Assembly: GCA_027382625.1 (NCBI GenBank) | Contig: JAJKFJ010020929.1 | Location: 1 to 31,284, forward strand | Direction of reading: 5' to 3' | From: Tetmemena sp. SeJ-2015 | Lineage: Eukaryota; Ciliophora; Spirotrichea; Sporadotrichida; Oxytrichidae | DNA length: 31,284 nucleotides | Shown here: piece by piece, positions 10,107 to 23,313 of the stretch | How the letters are laid out: each line of letters begins with the position of its first letter | How positions within the stretch are numbered: the stretch's first letter is position 1 | Program-made: the position numbers and the translations under genes | Notes under the pieces: generated by a model | Seen by the model: the letters and a program-made list of their open reading frames with translations, nothing else | Database searches by the model: none | What the model was told of the DNA's origin: nothing

Positions 10107-13100
10107 ATGTATTTTGATTTGATTGGAGAATTATTAGTGAATGATGAAAATTCTGAACTAAAAATAATTTCAAAAATCATTATCCATATCCATCAAATGA
10201 TCAATGATAAAAAACCCAATATCTGGTTTAAAATAAAGTTTTGACCAAAATTAGTCTAAAAAAGATTTTCAATTATTTCATATTAAATAAGGGCATTCCA
10301 ATTAAATTTAGATGAAGAGTTGTAAGTTTATCTGGTTTCAATAGGCCGTAAGAAGGTTGATTATTAATATGAGAGCTCTGGCTTTCAAGATTATTATTAA
10401 TAAATGTTTTCCAAATTTATTACAAGTCTAGCCGAGTCTCTTGGCATCTAAAACCAGAATAGTTTATCCTAGGAAGCTGCTTCCATCCCAGACTCTCGTG
10501 ATTATATTTTCAAATATTTCAAGTATTTATGATCTAGCAGGTGAATAGGAGGATTTATTGAATTTGACAACCTAGACATAGTAGCAGACCACTGATCCCT
10601 TTCACACTTAAGTTTTGGTAGATTGCGAAAAGTTGCAGCAGTTTTAGGCTCACCCTAGCAAGATTGAGCGCATTCTCAACTCTTAATAGAAAAATGATCG
10701 AGTCTCCAATATCAAATAGAACATTTAAAATGTGGCGCACTCAATCAAAACTTCTTCAAATAGAAAATCAAGTGCAAATGTATTCTTATTACACTCATAT
10801 TATTAAAAAAGATATATTTTAAACGGTTTCTTCTCTTTGATAATTAAAATTCTCGAGATTTTTTTCGTAAATAGGTTAAGTTGTGTGAAAAAATTTACTT
10901 AAAATTTATGAAATAAATCGAGTGCTTCTTTTGTTTCAACTCAACTATATGAATAACTTACTTTTTTGGGCATTAAATTAAAAATGTGATTGATGAGTAG
11001 AAGAGCAAGGCCATCGATAAAACTCAGTTATCAAGATTGAAATCTCCTCAAGATCTAAGGAAGAAAGAGACATCGTCGATATTGACGAAAGGGCATTAAA
11101 ATAAGGAGCAAACAATTTTCTCTCTTAATACAATTGAAGTAATTTAACCCACCTCAAAGACTAATGGAGATGATAAAAACAAAGTAAATCCTAGCTAGTG
11201 CAAATCAAAATCAGAGTTGCTCCAACAGAGTAGTGACAAAAATGGAGTTCCCAAATCGTAGTAACAATTTATTTGCATTATTTATTAATTATATAAGACT
11301 TATGCTTATTTAATTTTGCATCAAAGATAATATCAATGGAGTATCATCTGCTATTCCATCAGAAAATTTATAAGTCGTCTTTAATATTATCAAGATATTT
11401 TTAATCTAAATATATGCGATTAAGATCAGTAAAGAGTTTTTTTATTATTATATTATATTTTATCTTATTTAGCTATAATAATGAAGCCTAAATGCTTTCT
11501 AAGAGCTAAAGTTTTCAAAAGCTTGCTAATCCATTCAAACCATTTAATATAGCCAAAAATATTAATTTTTGGCAGATTTAACAAAATTAATGTATAAAAA
11601 ATCGAGTGATTTAAAATCAGCAAAAAATATTTATTCATTTTGTGAGAATAATGGTAGATGCTCACATCTCTCTAAAAATAATCCTAACTCCTCAATTACA
11701 TCTCAAGAAAAGAATTGGCCTTCCACAGGCTTAAGCAATCTTAAGAATTAGACAACTAATGTGTAGCGTCGTCATCAAAGAATGACATCAAGTACCTAAT
11801 ACGATCAAAGTTCCTCTGCACATATTTAGTTGCATTTAAATGGTACTTCTCAAGAACCTCTATCAAATAATTAGATAACTAAAAATCAATAGCCTGGTTC
11901 ACCATGTTCCCTTCTTGATGCCAAATGTCTTTCTCCCAGAGGACTTTCTATCAAGATTAATCTTAGTTTATTATATTATATTGATTTTAACTGTCTTTAA
12001 TCCCCTTGTAACTTCAGCATCATGCAAGCGTTTGATAAACACCGTCTATGTGCCTGCAAGAGCTTTGGACAGAGTAGAGGAAGATTCTATTTAGAGTGGT
12101 GAAGATGACATTCCACTTGAAAGCACGCAGATCATAGACAAAAGAATACTCAGAATGGAACGGGCTTAAAATGAGCAAGCAACTTTCTTTGATAATACTC
12201 TCTCTGCAAGAACTCTCAGGAATGCCTTCGAAGATGCAACTAATACATTTATAATGATTTTTGTTCTAGTTTAAGATGCAACTAAAGAAGACGATGTGCA
12301 TTTTCCTTACTTAAAGAGCTTAGAGATGAAAAGATAGTCATAAGCAAGCAGTCCCTAGCTATAAAAGTAAGGTGAAAATTTCTCCTCTGAGTCTACTACA
12401 GCTCTTGCCTTGAAGAAAGCGTAGTAGATAGTAGACCAAGATATCTTAAATAATTCAACGCTCAACCGAAGTTTATCAAAGTTGAAAAAGAGAATATCTT
12501 AGAACTCCTTGAGGAAAGAGAGCGATTTGAGTCCTGGTAGCAAGGGGAATAAATTTTACGAAGGCTACACTTGCGATATTCAAAAGTCTTTAGAGCCTCT
12601 TCAAGATAAATCCAGGATCTAATCGCCATTCAAAACTGAGAAGGTGTCAATTAGCGCTTTTACGCAAGATGATTAATCTAGATTATAATTAATAAGGCCT
12701 TCGTAAGCTTAACCCACAACCTTTTCAAATCTTTTCCAAGGAGAGAGCAATAAACTAACAGCCTCTACTACTCCTATTAAGGTAGGTGACGATGATAAAA
12801 AACAAAAATACAGCTTTAAGCAAGCTGTGAGCTCCCACCAAATTCAATAATAAATTGACACTTTCAACCCTTTTAAAACAACATAAGAAACAACTTTGAA
12901 GCAGCAAGTCACGGGTTAAGACTAGAAGCCTCTTAATTTATTAAATTAAGCTGAGTTTAGCAAAGGAGAATTTGATAGGTTATTCCAAATTTAAGGTTAA
13001 TCTTTGCCAAAAAGCAGAGGATGATGATGACTAAAAGCTAAAATAACTCGAAAAATCGTTGACTTCACTCAAATAAAACTCTTAAAACGATATTAAGACA

Positions 13101-14444
13101 GATAAGTTCAACTAAATGCTTGATGAAGAGTTTGGAAAGATGGTATAGATGAGCAGTTCATCTTGCTTCTATCCCTCAAACACTAGCAATTTCAACTACT
13201 AGCCTAAATTTTTCAAGCCCTCAAACACATAAGCACTTTAGACTAGCTCAATTCATAGAAAAGGATCTACAAGCAGTGTCAACACAGTCAATAACTTTTA
13301 AAATCTAAACTTAGGCGCTAGCAGAGACAATCAGATAAATCTCAATGTGACAACTTCTACTATTTAAAATGGCAATCAACAAATAATGTTCACTGGAAAC
13401 TCCTCAAACCAAAGTCCTCTGACTCTTCTCTATAAAAGATTGAACAAGGAAGTATCGTAACCTCACCTCACTACAATTCAGGATTAGGTGTTGATTTCGG
13501 AATTTTATACCGAAGATGACGAAATTTGTTTCAACTAACTTGACTCTAATAGGAAAGATAGTGGAAAGCAAATTAATACTTTATAAATCATACTTTGCAT
13601 ATTTTGTTAAGCTTGTAGGTTATTAGAAATACAATTTATAAAAGGCAAGACTTAATGCCAATAGCATTTATTTAATTATTTATGGAGTAAAAATTTTGTG
13701 AAGAATTTAACTTTTCTAAATCTTGAAATTGAATTGACAAGAGTATCAAGTTAACTCAATCGCAGTCTTAGAGTTGCCTGAATTTCAGTCCCTTGGCAGC
13801 AAAAAAGCATTCAAGCAATCAAGCTCTTCAAAATACTACTTTTGCTAAATCTAACATGACACAAGGAAATTTTACTGGGCAGATTAACCCAAAAAATACC
13901 TATAGCTGTTGTTTAATTTTTGTTTAAAAGCCGCAACCCATAGAATAGAATCAATTTTACACCTAATTTGCAAGGAAAGTCCGATAATGTCACAGGTCTA
14001 AGCCATTCTTAGACAATGGCAAAGTAAATTGTATGTTTATTTAGAGATAGATTAAAATAGCAAAGATATAACTTATCAACTGCAATCCAAACTAGAATCA
14101 TAAATTCACCCCATAGAGGTAATCAAATCTCAATTAAACTGGTAAAGTAGGAGAAGAAATTGGGAGAATTCAATCAAACTTTTCAAGCCCACCTAAAGCA
14201 TTTATTTTTAATATTTAAAAGCATTCAAGAATAACAGAATCTAAAAAAATTAGTCAGAAGCCTAATTGGCAATAGCTAAAGGGGCCACTATAAGCAAAAT
14301 AAATTCAATATGATTAGTGTAGAATATTGATTTTATATGTACAATACAAAGAATGTAGGCGCTAAATTTAGCTAGGAGAAAAAATAAAACCAACTCTCTG
14401 GATAAAATTAGAACTCTCTCAAGCTTAAACAAAAGCAAAATTGA
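10107..14444 (+). CDS. Long S/Q/N-rich hypothetical protein, many exons
   Basis: Starts with MYFDLIGELL at 10107 and can be followed to a TGA at 14442-14444. The N-terminal 200 residues look folded. A 27-nt intron (GTTTTGACC...AAAAAG, about 10242-10268) and a 40-nt intron (about 10489-10528) join them. The rest is Ser/Gln/Asn/Lys-rich with many TAA/TAG Gln codons, best seen at 12020-13010 and 13055-13590. Very AT-rich non-coding stretches occur at about 10780-10985, 11275-11565 and 13585-13745. They are longer than the other introns and may hold IESs or mark a gene border, so this could be two genes. No domain recognised. Confidence 0.55.
11275..11565. other. AT-rich interruption in the long S/Q/N-rich gene
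   Basis: Nearly 300 bp of very A/T-rich sequence with no credible coding in any frame, between two good coding blocks. It could be a large intron, an IES, or spacer between two genes. I could not find a convincing pointer pair. Confidence 0.4.
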
Positions 14445-14648
14445 GCCAAATCTAGCTACAAAGCTACAAGAATAAATAGTTATCTTAGATAATGATAGAA
14501 TATTTTTACATTAGACCTATTTTCAGATCTAGAAATAAATTTTATCCAAGAAATTTTAGCTCTAAACTTTATATTTTATTCCTTGCATGCAAAAATACAC
14601 TAAATTAGTAAATTTGAGTTTTGAGATAATATTTAAGATTAATCTGAA

Positions 14649-16916
<2,268 letters not shown>

Positions 16917-17062
16917 AAGAGTAATTATTCAATAATCTTACAAGTTCTATTTATAATTTATTTCAGCTATCTGTATTTAAAGGTGAAATATTTCTAAATT
17001 GATCTGTTATTTTATCAATTTGGAGTTTTTTTCCCAAGAACAATCAGTCTTAGCAAAATATA

Positions 17063-17516
17063 ATGACTAACAGCAATAGCCAGGGACGAAATCTTGTAAT
17101 GGGAGGAGCAAACTCTTAAAGTCATTAATAGCCGCAGTACAACTTCAGAAACAATACGTTTGGTGATGCAGGAGAGTCAGCTGAAAATCTCGAAGAGCAT
17201 AAGGTTGGAGGAGCAAAAAGAAAGAAGAAACTCACAAATGTTAATAAACAGTTTAAAGAACCAGGAGATGATGAAGATGATGCGGCAGGTAGCATGAGTG
17301 GAAGACTTATCAACTCTTAACAGCAAAAGAATGTGGGATCAACTCAGCGCTCTCCAGGCCAAAATTAAATGCTCTCTGGAATAGGCAAGGTCAGGTCTAA
17401 TAACTTTGTATGAGTTATAAGTCAATATGCCTAAGGAAAATGTCCCTAATAGGTTTAGTTAATTTCGTTCATTAAATTGCATTTAGTCCTTACCTCTTCG
17501 AGTAAGTAAAAGTTGA
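17063..17516 (+). CDS. Small hydrophilic hypothetical protein
   Basis: ATG at 17063 opens MTNSNSQGRN and a reading rich in N, Q, G and S, with a basic patch (AKRKKKLT, about residues 52-59) that could be a nuclear localisation signal and an acidic patch (GDDEDDAAG). It reaches a TGA at 17411-17413 after 116 residues. A 28-nt GT-AG intron at 17408-17435 would instead extend the protein to a TGA at 17514-17516; I give that longer span. No family recognised. Confidence 0.55.
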
Positions 17517-17660
17517 TTGTTCTGCGCATTTTCATTACTTCCGAAAAGATTGTTGATTAATTGTTTCTCCTCTTCGTGGTTACTCTTAACTTACTTGTTC
17601 ATCAAAGCCTGTGGAGTGAGCATCTTCAAAAATATTTAAGATCATGAATTGTTTGAAATA

Positions 17661-18056
17661 TCAACTATGGTTGTGAGGATGAATGCTATTCTGCCAATCT
17701 TGAACTTCCAGGACCACTACCTTCCATGACTACCCTCTATCCTCCGTCATTACTTTTAGTCACATCTTATAAAATTTATAACTATGATCTAGCTTGATTC
17801 CTTGCTTCTTTGCGTGTAATAATAGTGCCTTGAGTCCGAGAGACTTACCATCCAATCTTCCATTGGGTATGTTGTAGTTACTTGGTGTATCTTCCATCAT
17901 CTCATCAATACTTGACTCTGATTTATCTGAGTATAGCACCTTCTCTCTTCTCTGAATAGCATTCTCATCAACCATGTCTCTCTCCTCCTCTTAATCCTCA
18001 AGTGGAGATGCAGGTCTGACTTGCTGCTCCTCTTCTACCATCTTTATCTCATCCAT
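17661..18056 (-). CDS. Small acidic hypothetical protein
   Basis: Minus-strand gene starting near MDEIKMVEEE (18056); the open frame continues a little upstream with Q/D/E-rich sequence, so the start is uncertain. The body contains RREKVLYSDKSESSIDEMME and a region that looks folded (GRLDGKSLGLKALLLHAKKQ). A 27-nt GT-AG intron (about 17734-17760) joins it to W-K-V-V-V-L-E-V-Q-D-W, ending at a TGA at 17661-17663. Not recognised. Confidence 0.5.
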
Positions 18057-18148
18057 GTCATCTTCTGTATCTTGTTGATCATCTTACTAACTATATCTAA
18101 ACACTTCATTTAAGCAATGGAAGATAATTTAGCAATCGGATTAAGTTA

Positions 18149-18188
18149 AATAAACTCGAATCAAGCGCAATAAACTCGAATCAAGTGC
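18149..18188. repeat. Tandem 20-bp repeat, two copies
   Basis: Two adjacent 20-bp units, AATAAACTCGAATCAAGCGC and the same with one C-to-T change, lie between two minus-strand genes. The first 17 bp are identical. It may be a simple duplication; a very short IES with a 17-bp pointer cannot be excluded. Confidence 0.85.
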
Positions 18189-18261
18189 TCAATCTCTTGA
18201 CGATTAAGACTGTAGATCACTCAGCTAAAAAAGTTGAGATGCTCCTCCTTGAATCGAGAGA

Positions 18262-19083
18262 TCAGATTCTAAACTAGGATCTGAATTCGCTATTTGCGTA
18301 CTTCTTAGAGAGCTACTCTCCTTCCTCTTTCCAAGGATCCTCAGTGATGGGCTTGAGCTCTGGCAATTTCTTCAGCACCAACTCATTCAGGTCCTCTTGG
18401 GTCTGATGGAATTCTCTGCCTTCGGTTTTGTATTAGAGAGAGCCGAACAAGAGACCGACTTTAGAGAGGCAGTTTCTGAAGGCGAGACCTTCGTGGTAGG
18501 TGATGTAGGGTCTCTCTGGCTCTTGAATAACTTTTTCGAGGCAGGCTTCGTACATAACTTCAGCCCAGTGCTCCATGACATCAATCTTCTGTCTGTAGCT
18601 CTCCCAAATGCTGCCAGGAGCCTTTTATAATCTCTAATTCAAATGGTTATTCAAAATGAATTTGGAGTGCATTTATGTAAGATTAAGGAAAGCGATAATT
18701 CCCCAAAGTAAATAAAATTACGCATAAATTATGCGAGGTATAAAGCTTATTTCTTTGCCAAAACTTCGTTCTTTCTTAAGTCATAGGCAGTGATTCCAGC
18801 ATAATGAAATTAATTTAGAAATCTGAGAACTTAATCAACTTTATTATGTCTAAATTAGGACTCTAACTTACATGAGCGACAATAGCTCTATATCTGGCCT
18901 CCTCTGCATCGTAGAGTCTCTCATGCTTAGTGCCTTTAAGAGAAGCAATATCGATCTTTTTCTGTCTGAGGTATTGCTCGAACTCATCCTAAACGTTTCC
19001 ACCCTGGTTCAATTCAATCGAGTTCACAAGTGAATAACTATATAATTTCACATTTTTTATTGTTGATCTTCTTCCTCACTCAT
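18262..19083 (-). CDS. Conserved-looking hypothetical protein
   Basis: Starts with MSEEEDQQ at 19083 and ends at a TGA at 18262-18264. The composition is balanced and rich in aromatic and charged residues, unlike the Q-rich neighbours: for example FEQYLRQKKIDIASLKGTKH, APGSIWESYRQKIDVMEHWA and EPERPYITYHEGLAFRNCLS. It looks like a folded soluble protein of about 200 residues. Two interruptions fit IESs (68 and 131 bp). Near 19055-19060 the frame changes within a run of six A, perhaps a lost base. I cannot name the family. Confidence 0.6.
18622..18752 (-). other. IES candidate, 131 bp, pointer CTTT (AAAG on the gene strand)
   Basis: CTTT at 18622-18625 and 18753-18756. On the minus strand, excision joins K-N-E-V-L-A-K to A-P-G-S-I-W-E-S-Y in frame. 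The segment has no coding look. A GT-AG intron starting at GTTTTGGC (about 18764) is an alternative. Confidence 0.5.
18804..18871 (-). other. IES candidate, 68 bp, pointer ATGA (TCAT on the gene strand)
   Basis: ATGA at 18804-18807 and 18872-18875. On the minus strand, excision joins Y-R-A-I-V-A-H to Y-A-G-I-T-A-Y-D-L in frame. The GTAAGT at its 5' edge looks like a splice donor, but no AG gives the right frame. Confidence 0.55.
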
Positions 19084-19307
19084 CTTTAATGAACTCTTTT
19101 ATTGTAATATTATTATTTATAAGAGCATTTATTCTAATATTTTATCTTCGCTCATTTGAAACCCGAGTCATTTCAATTTAGAGATATCATTTTTACTTAA
19201 TTTAAAAGGAATAATTCGGTTCAGAGAAGAATACTCTACTTTCTTAAGTATTCTTCTCCACATATATTTTTAACATAGAAGCTTCAAAGTCTTCTCGAAA
19301 TTAGCTT

Positions 19308-21006
19308 TCATTAGTGATTATTAAGGTTTGAGGAAGCGTCTGGATTATTGACATAGCTGACGTTTCTCGATTAAGGAGGGCTGTTGTTACTAGCTGAGGC
19401 TGCAGTTATCTGTGTGTTTTAAGCAATAGCTTTCTAGTTTAAGAAGATGACCACACAGGTGATGTCATCAATCACCTCATCTTCCTTCTTCCATTGAGCC
19501 ACTGATTCTTTAACTATCTTCTCGCAAGCGCCCTCTGGATTATTCTGCAGCCAGAAGGGAGCAACCATACCCACAATATCTTCATTGGGAATAAACTCCC
19601 ACACGCCATCACTAGCAATTACTATAAACTTGTCGTCCTCACATAGCTCTTGTTCTAAGAACTCAGGCTCTGGGCTCACGCCAACACTTGAAGCCACGAA
19701 ATCTCCAATAGATCTACTCATAGCGAGGCCTGGCACGTTTTCATGCTTTAGCCAGACTCTTGCTGGTCCATTGGATCTCCATTAGGCTCTCTAAAAGTGT
19801 CTACTCTTCCATTGCACTAGAGGATGCGCTCCTTTTCGTCCTTTGCATCAGGTTTGTGATCTCTAGATAAAGCAGTAGCTAACCAAGTTTTGTTAGGCTA
19901 ATAATATAATGTAGCGAATAAATATGCTCATGAGAAGCGAAAGCAGAAACTGCTTGATTTTAGGTGAGGGAATGAATGCTGTTCTTTGCTTTTAAGCTTC
20001 CTAGAATAGCTCGAGAATCACCCACGTTAGCACAAACTATTTTATTACCAGTCATCATGACTGAGACTACAGTTGAGCTTTTAATATGAAATTAGAATTT
20101 CTAATGTAAAGCCAGAGTAGTTGCAATCAAAGCTGCGACGGCGAATATCTACACTTGTTTTTATAAAGCCTTCAGTGAGTACTGCATTTCTCTTTAGTTT
20201 GTCCTCACTCATCAAGTATGTAGATAATTATGAGTCCTAGTAGCCATTTTCGTCTTGGTGGTCATCATCAGAAGGTCTCTGTGCAGACTAATTCGGTGAT
20301 TAGCCTCTAGACTGTAAACCTACTCTTGATCCAGTCAAGCCGTGCGTTATCTTTCCAATTAGAACAACTTAACTCTTTAAAAATATTTCCACCTTTTCCG
20401 TGTTTCTGCATGTGAATTTATTGTTACTGAAGCCTCTATTGAGTAATTAGGAGTGGTGAAATTTTGTTCTTTATAGCCATTGTGTCTACAAATTCTATAT
20501 TATGAGGCAAGAATTTCTTAATATGGTCACTGGCATGATGACCGTTAATTCCATGACCGTCACACACGCCAACGAACCAATTATTTCGGATAGCTCCGAA
20601 GTTCTTGACTATGAAATAGTTGTCTTGATTTGTCTTTGATGGCTTGTTTGGTATGTAACCTGTACGACTCTTAAACGCATATTTTAGCACGACGTCCTAT
20701 AAGCCAAAGTCTGTTAGCAATTTGATGTTATAATATTTCATAATTGCAAATATAGTCTTGTGCTTATTGAGAAGGATTTTCAGTGGCTTGAGGATGCTGA
20801 GAATGCTATTGTATCTGCTGAGGAGATGCATATTTCTATTTGCTTCCCTAAGTTTGCTATTACTGCTCGTTTCGCTTCTAGAGGTAAAGCCCAGAGGAGG
20901 GCTAAGCTTATTACTACTACTGCTGCTATTAGTGCTAGGTAAAATGATGGCCTTTTATAGCTTTAGAGCTCACAATCTAAGGGGAACCTTAGTTAGAAAA
21001 TGTCAT
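19308..21006 (-). CDS. PP2C-family protein phosphatase with Q-rich N-terminus
   Basis: Metal-dependent Ser/Thr phosphatase. The start is ATG at 21006 (MTFSNQGS), opening a Gln-rich tail of about 85 residues with a run of eight Gln written mostly as TAA/TAG. The catalytic domain follows: TGYIPNKPSKTNQDN, GVCDGHGINGHHASDH (metal-binding Asp and Gly), YSGSTVVSV, ANVGDSRAILGSL, PGLAMSRSIGD, VIASDGVWEF (metal Asp) and DDITCVVIFL. An Asn/Ser-rich tail ends at the TGA at 19308-19310. There is one clear GT-AG intron of about 56 nt (about 19900-19955). Three IES candidates interrupt the domain and a fourth is doubtful. Close relatives are the protist/plant PP2Cs with the GPxRVWL motif. Confidence 0.9.
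19767..19777 (-). other. Frame break in PP2C: 11-bp IES candidate (pointer TCCATT) or lost base
   Basis: TCCATT at 19767-19772 and 19778-19783. Excision restores the frame and gives E-P-N-G-P-A-R-V-W-L. However, PP2C relatives usually have a longer NGxPxGP here, and NGDPMG is readable if a single G is missing instead. I favour the lost base slightly. Confidence 0.35.
20076..20109 (-). other. IES candidate, 34 bp, pointer AGC (GCT on the gene strand)
   Basis: AGC at 20076-20078 and 20110-20112. Excision restores Y-S-G-S-T-V-V-S-V, a conserved PP2C motif, and the frame. None of the four possible cut positions gives a segment starting with GT, so a canonical intron is excluded here. Confidence 0.8.
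20421..20463 (-). other. IES candidate, 43 bp, pointer TTGTT (AACAA on the gene strand)
   Basis: TTGTT at 20421-20425 and 20464-20468. Excision joins T-M-A-I-K-N to N-K-F-T-C-R-N-T-E-K-V in frame. The nearby GT-AG options do not restore the frame. Confidence 0.7.
20708..20753 (-). other. IES candidate, 46 bp, pointer AGTCT (AGACT on the gene strand)
   Basis: AGTCT at 20708-20712 and 20754-20758. The segment has no usable GT donor. Excision joins the Q-rich tail (S-Q-Q-A-Q-D) to F-G-L-Q-D-V-V-L-K-Y-A-F-K, the start of the catalytic domain, in frame. Confidence 0.75.
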
Positions 21007-23313
21007 TTCAAAATAATTAAATTAGTTCTGAACATGGAAACTAGAAGCAGAAGATGCTATGTTGAAAGACTAAGCCTGCTAGTTAAAGCTTATTTTGATA
21101 AAATTAAATTAATTTTAAAGTTAGGAACTAAGTGAGACATAGTAATTTATTATAAAGCGTTGCCTGTTGCTGATCCATTGATTACATTTGACGTAGTATT
21201 AGCTAGACTGTTTTGATTTGTTCCTCCTCCTTATCCTCCTTGATTATTTTTATAGGACTTCTTCTGAGGGTTGAAGAGATGAGATTGATTATTCTTCAAA
21301 GTAACTCCACCAGAACTTCTACCAATCGTACTCTTACTAAAATATCCAAAGAAGAGAAACTGCAAATATAGATTTGCATGAGTTTATTAGGGCCTGCCAT
21401 GTTATAATTCTGAAGTAGATTGGCTCCTTGATTTTAGTTGAATAGCAAGTTCTATTCTTAAAGCAAATCAACAGGAGGCTAGTTAGGGTTATACTTCTTT
21501 ATGTTATAGTTAGACTGTGAATGAGGAGGAAGCATCGGTTGCTAGTTTAGGGCTACAAACTAATGAGTTTGATGTTGAGGATTACCTCCCGCAAAGTTTA
21601 TAAAGGATCTAGGCATCTGCTGTAATGAATGAGAAGGATTCTATTAGTGGAAATCATTTGGTTGATTGGCTTAGGCCTAAACTTAACCATTCCAGAGTTG
21701 AGAATTACTGTTGCTGGCTGAAAGTCCTTGCCCCTTGGTGCCTGATTTAATTTGCCTTCTCTTCTCTTTTCCTTCATTCATGAAAATCTACTAAAAAGAC
21801 AGAAATATTTACTTATCCATTTAAATTGGGAATAGGTGACTTGCCCTAAGCTCCTCTCTATCCCATTCATTAAATAAAGTTTTAAGTAATTTTTTAGACC
21901 ATCAATCTTTGTTACCCATTTCTAAAGTCAGGAAGGTGTCCTTGGCTTTATCCTAAAGAACCGTCAATCAAATCGACATCACTTTCCTCGTTATGATCTA
22001 TGACTAATCCTATCTTCGATTGCTTCTTATTTCTAGGCTGGGGATGCATGACTTGTGAATACTACTGCATCATGTTTCCAGCAGTCACTGCAGCTTAGTT
22101 ACTCAAATCTTATCCCTATCCTCGAGAGCTGTTGAACGCTCTATTGAGACTTCCCCCTTGAGCTCCAACAGCTTTGAGTTGATTTTGTTGATGAGCACTA
22201 AGTTGTATATTGTTATTTATTATGTTAATGTTGATGTTATTTTAGAGCTTTGATCCACCATTGATGTTGATATTCAAGTGAGGCATGCCTTAGCTTCCAG
22301 CTAAATGATCAATTCCACTTTATATCTAGGGTGTCTTAATTAGACCTGAACGATCATTTTGGAGATGCAAGGCTGCCGCTGAATGAGGGTCATACATCCC
22401 GTTTCCCATTAAAGCTTGGCCAGATACCAACTTTAAATTCTAATTGCTGTTATTTCTATAGATTGAAGAAGAGCCTATAGCAGGAGTACTCGTGCCCAAT
22501 CCTTAGGATCCATCTCTCTACTATCTTAAAATTTTCCCTTCTGATTAAGAGTTCATCAATTTATTGGGAACTTTGTTATTGGCATAAGCCCCAGGAGTCA
22601 TAGAAGCACTCATTTGAACTAGTCCATTTGCTGAAATAGCATTTAGACCTCTCATGTTTGGATTTGAATTGGCCATAACCTACTAGTTATAGAGTTGTGA
22701 CTACTAATTTTGATGTTATGGTGGGAGATTTTTCATAGAACTTGACACTTTCATCATGCCTCCTCCATGAGAGGATGGCGGTGGAGCTTGAAATTAGATT
22801 ATTTGCTACTCCTAGAAACTCTAAGCTCCTGCTAATCGCTATCCTTACATCAACTGATTAGGTGTGCTGACTGGAGCTTGCTTATTTTGCTTTTTAAGAT
22901 AACTTGATTAGGCCATATTAACTGCGTTAAAATCAGGAGAAGATCCATTTGCCACTGCCAATTGATTACTATCGTACGCAGCAGCAGATATCCTATCAGG
23001 CGAGAAACCTTGAGCAACTTTAAAACTACCTTTCAAACCGTTTGAACTACTTCCCACCCCTCCATTTGCATCTCTCCTACCGAACTAAAGTCCAGACGCA
23101 GCTGGCAGGAAGGCCTCACTCGGGTCTCTTTGCTTTAAAAATTTGTGACCTTTCTTACCACCGACTCCACTTTCTTGAATGGATCCATTCACCTGGCTAA
23201 TAAATTATTGCTGTGCAAATTAGTTTTGCCCTATTGATAATTAATTCATGAATTTCATAAAAATAGTTAGACTTTTAATGATCCTGGGGTTTAAGGGGTA
23301 TAGGAGTTCGCAT
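21003..23313 (-). CDS. Q/N/G/S-rich hypothetical protein
   Basis: Probable start MRTPIPLKPQ at 23313, then a 40-nt GT-AG intron (about 23233-23272) into Q-N-Q-F-A-Q-Q-Q. About 650 low-complexity residues follow, with Q-rich, N-rich (LNININGG, NININIINNN) and G-rich blocks. A second intron of about 130 nt starts at GTAACAAAG (about 21915). Near the end the reading F-F-G-Y-F-S-K-S-T-I-G-R-S-S-G-G looks more constrained. The frame ends at a TGA at 21003-21005, but its last 40 residues look unlike the rest and the true end may be earlier. The TGA overlaps the ATG of the PP2C gene. The composition recalls prion-like RNA-binding proteins, but no RNA-binding domain is visible. Confidence 0.6.
21361..21374 (-). 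other. IES candidate, 14 bp, pointer TGCA
   Basis: TGCA at 21361-21364 and 21375-21378. Excision joins P-N-K-L-M-Q to F-L-F-F-G-Y-F-S-K-S-T-I-G in frame on the minus strand. A lost T in the T-run is the alternative. Confidence 0.5.

Noticed and set aside
17125..17313. Minus-strand Ser/Leu/Phe-rich ORF
   Set aside because: It is the shadow of the small hydrophilic plus-strand gene in the same place.
20700..20830. Kinase-like fragment upstream of PP2C (LKPLKILLN ... LLTDFGL)
   Set aside because: It is a chance reading in the wrong frame through the 46-bp IES candidate; there is no HRD motif or kinase sequence around it.
20758..21135. Leu-rich plus-strand ORFs
   Set aside because: They are antisense to the Q-rich N-terminus of the PP2C gene and the tail of its neighbour; Leu runs mirror Gln codons.
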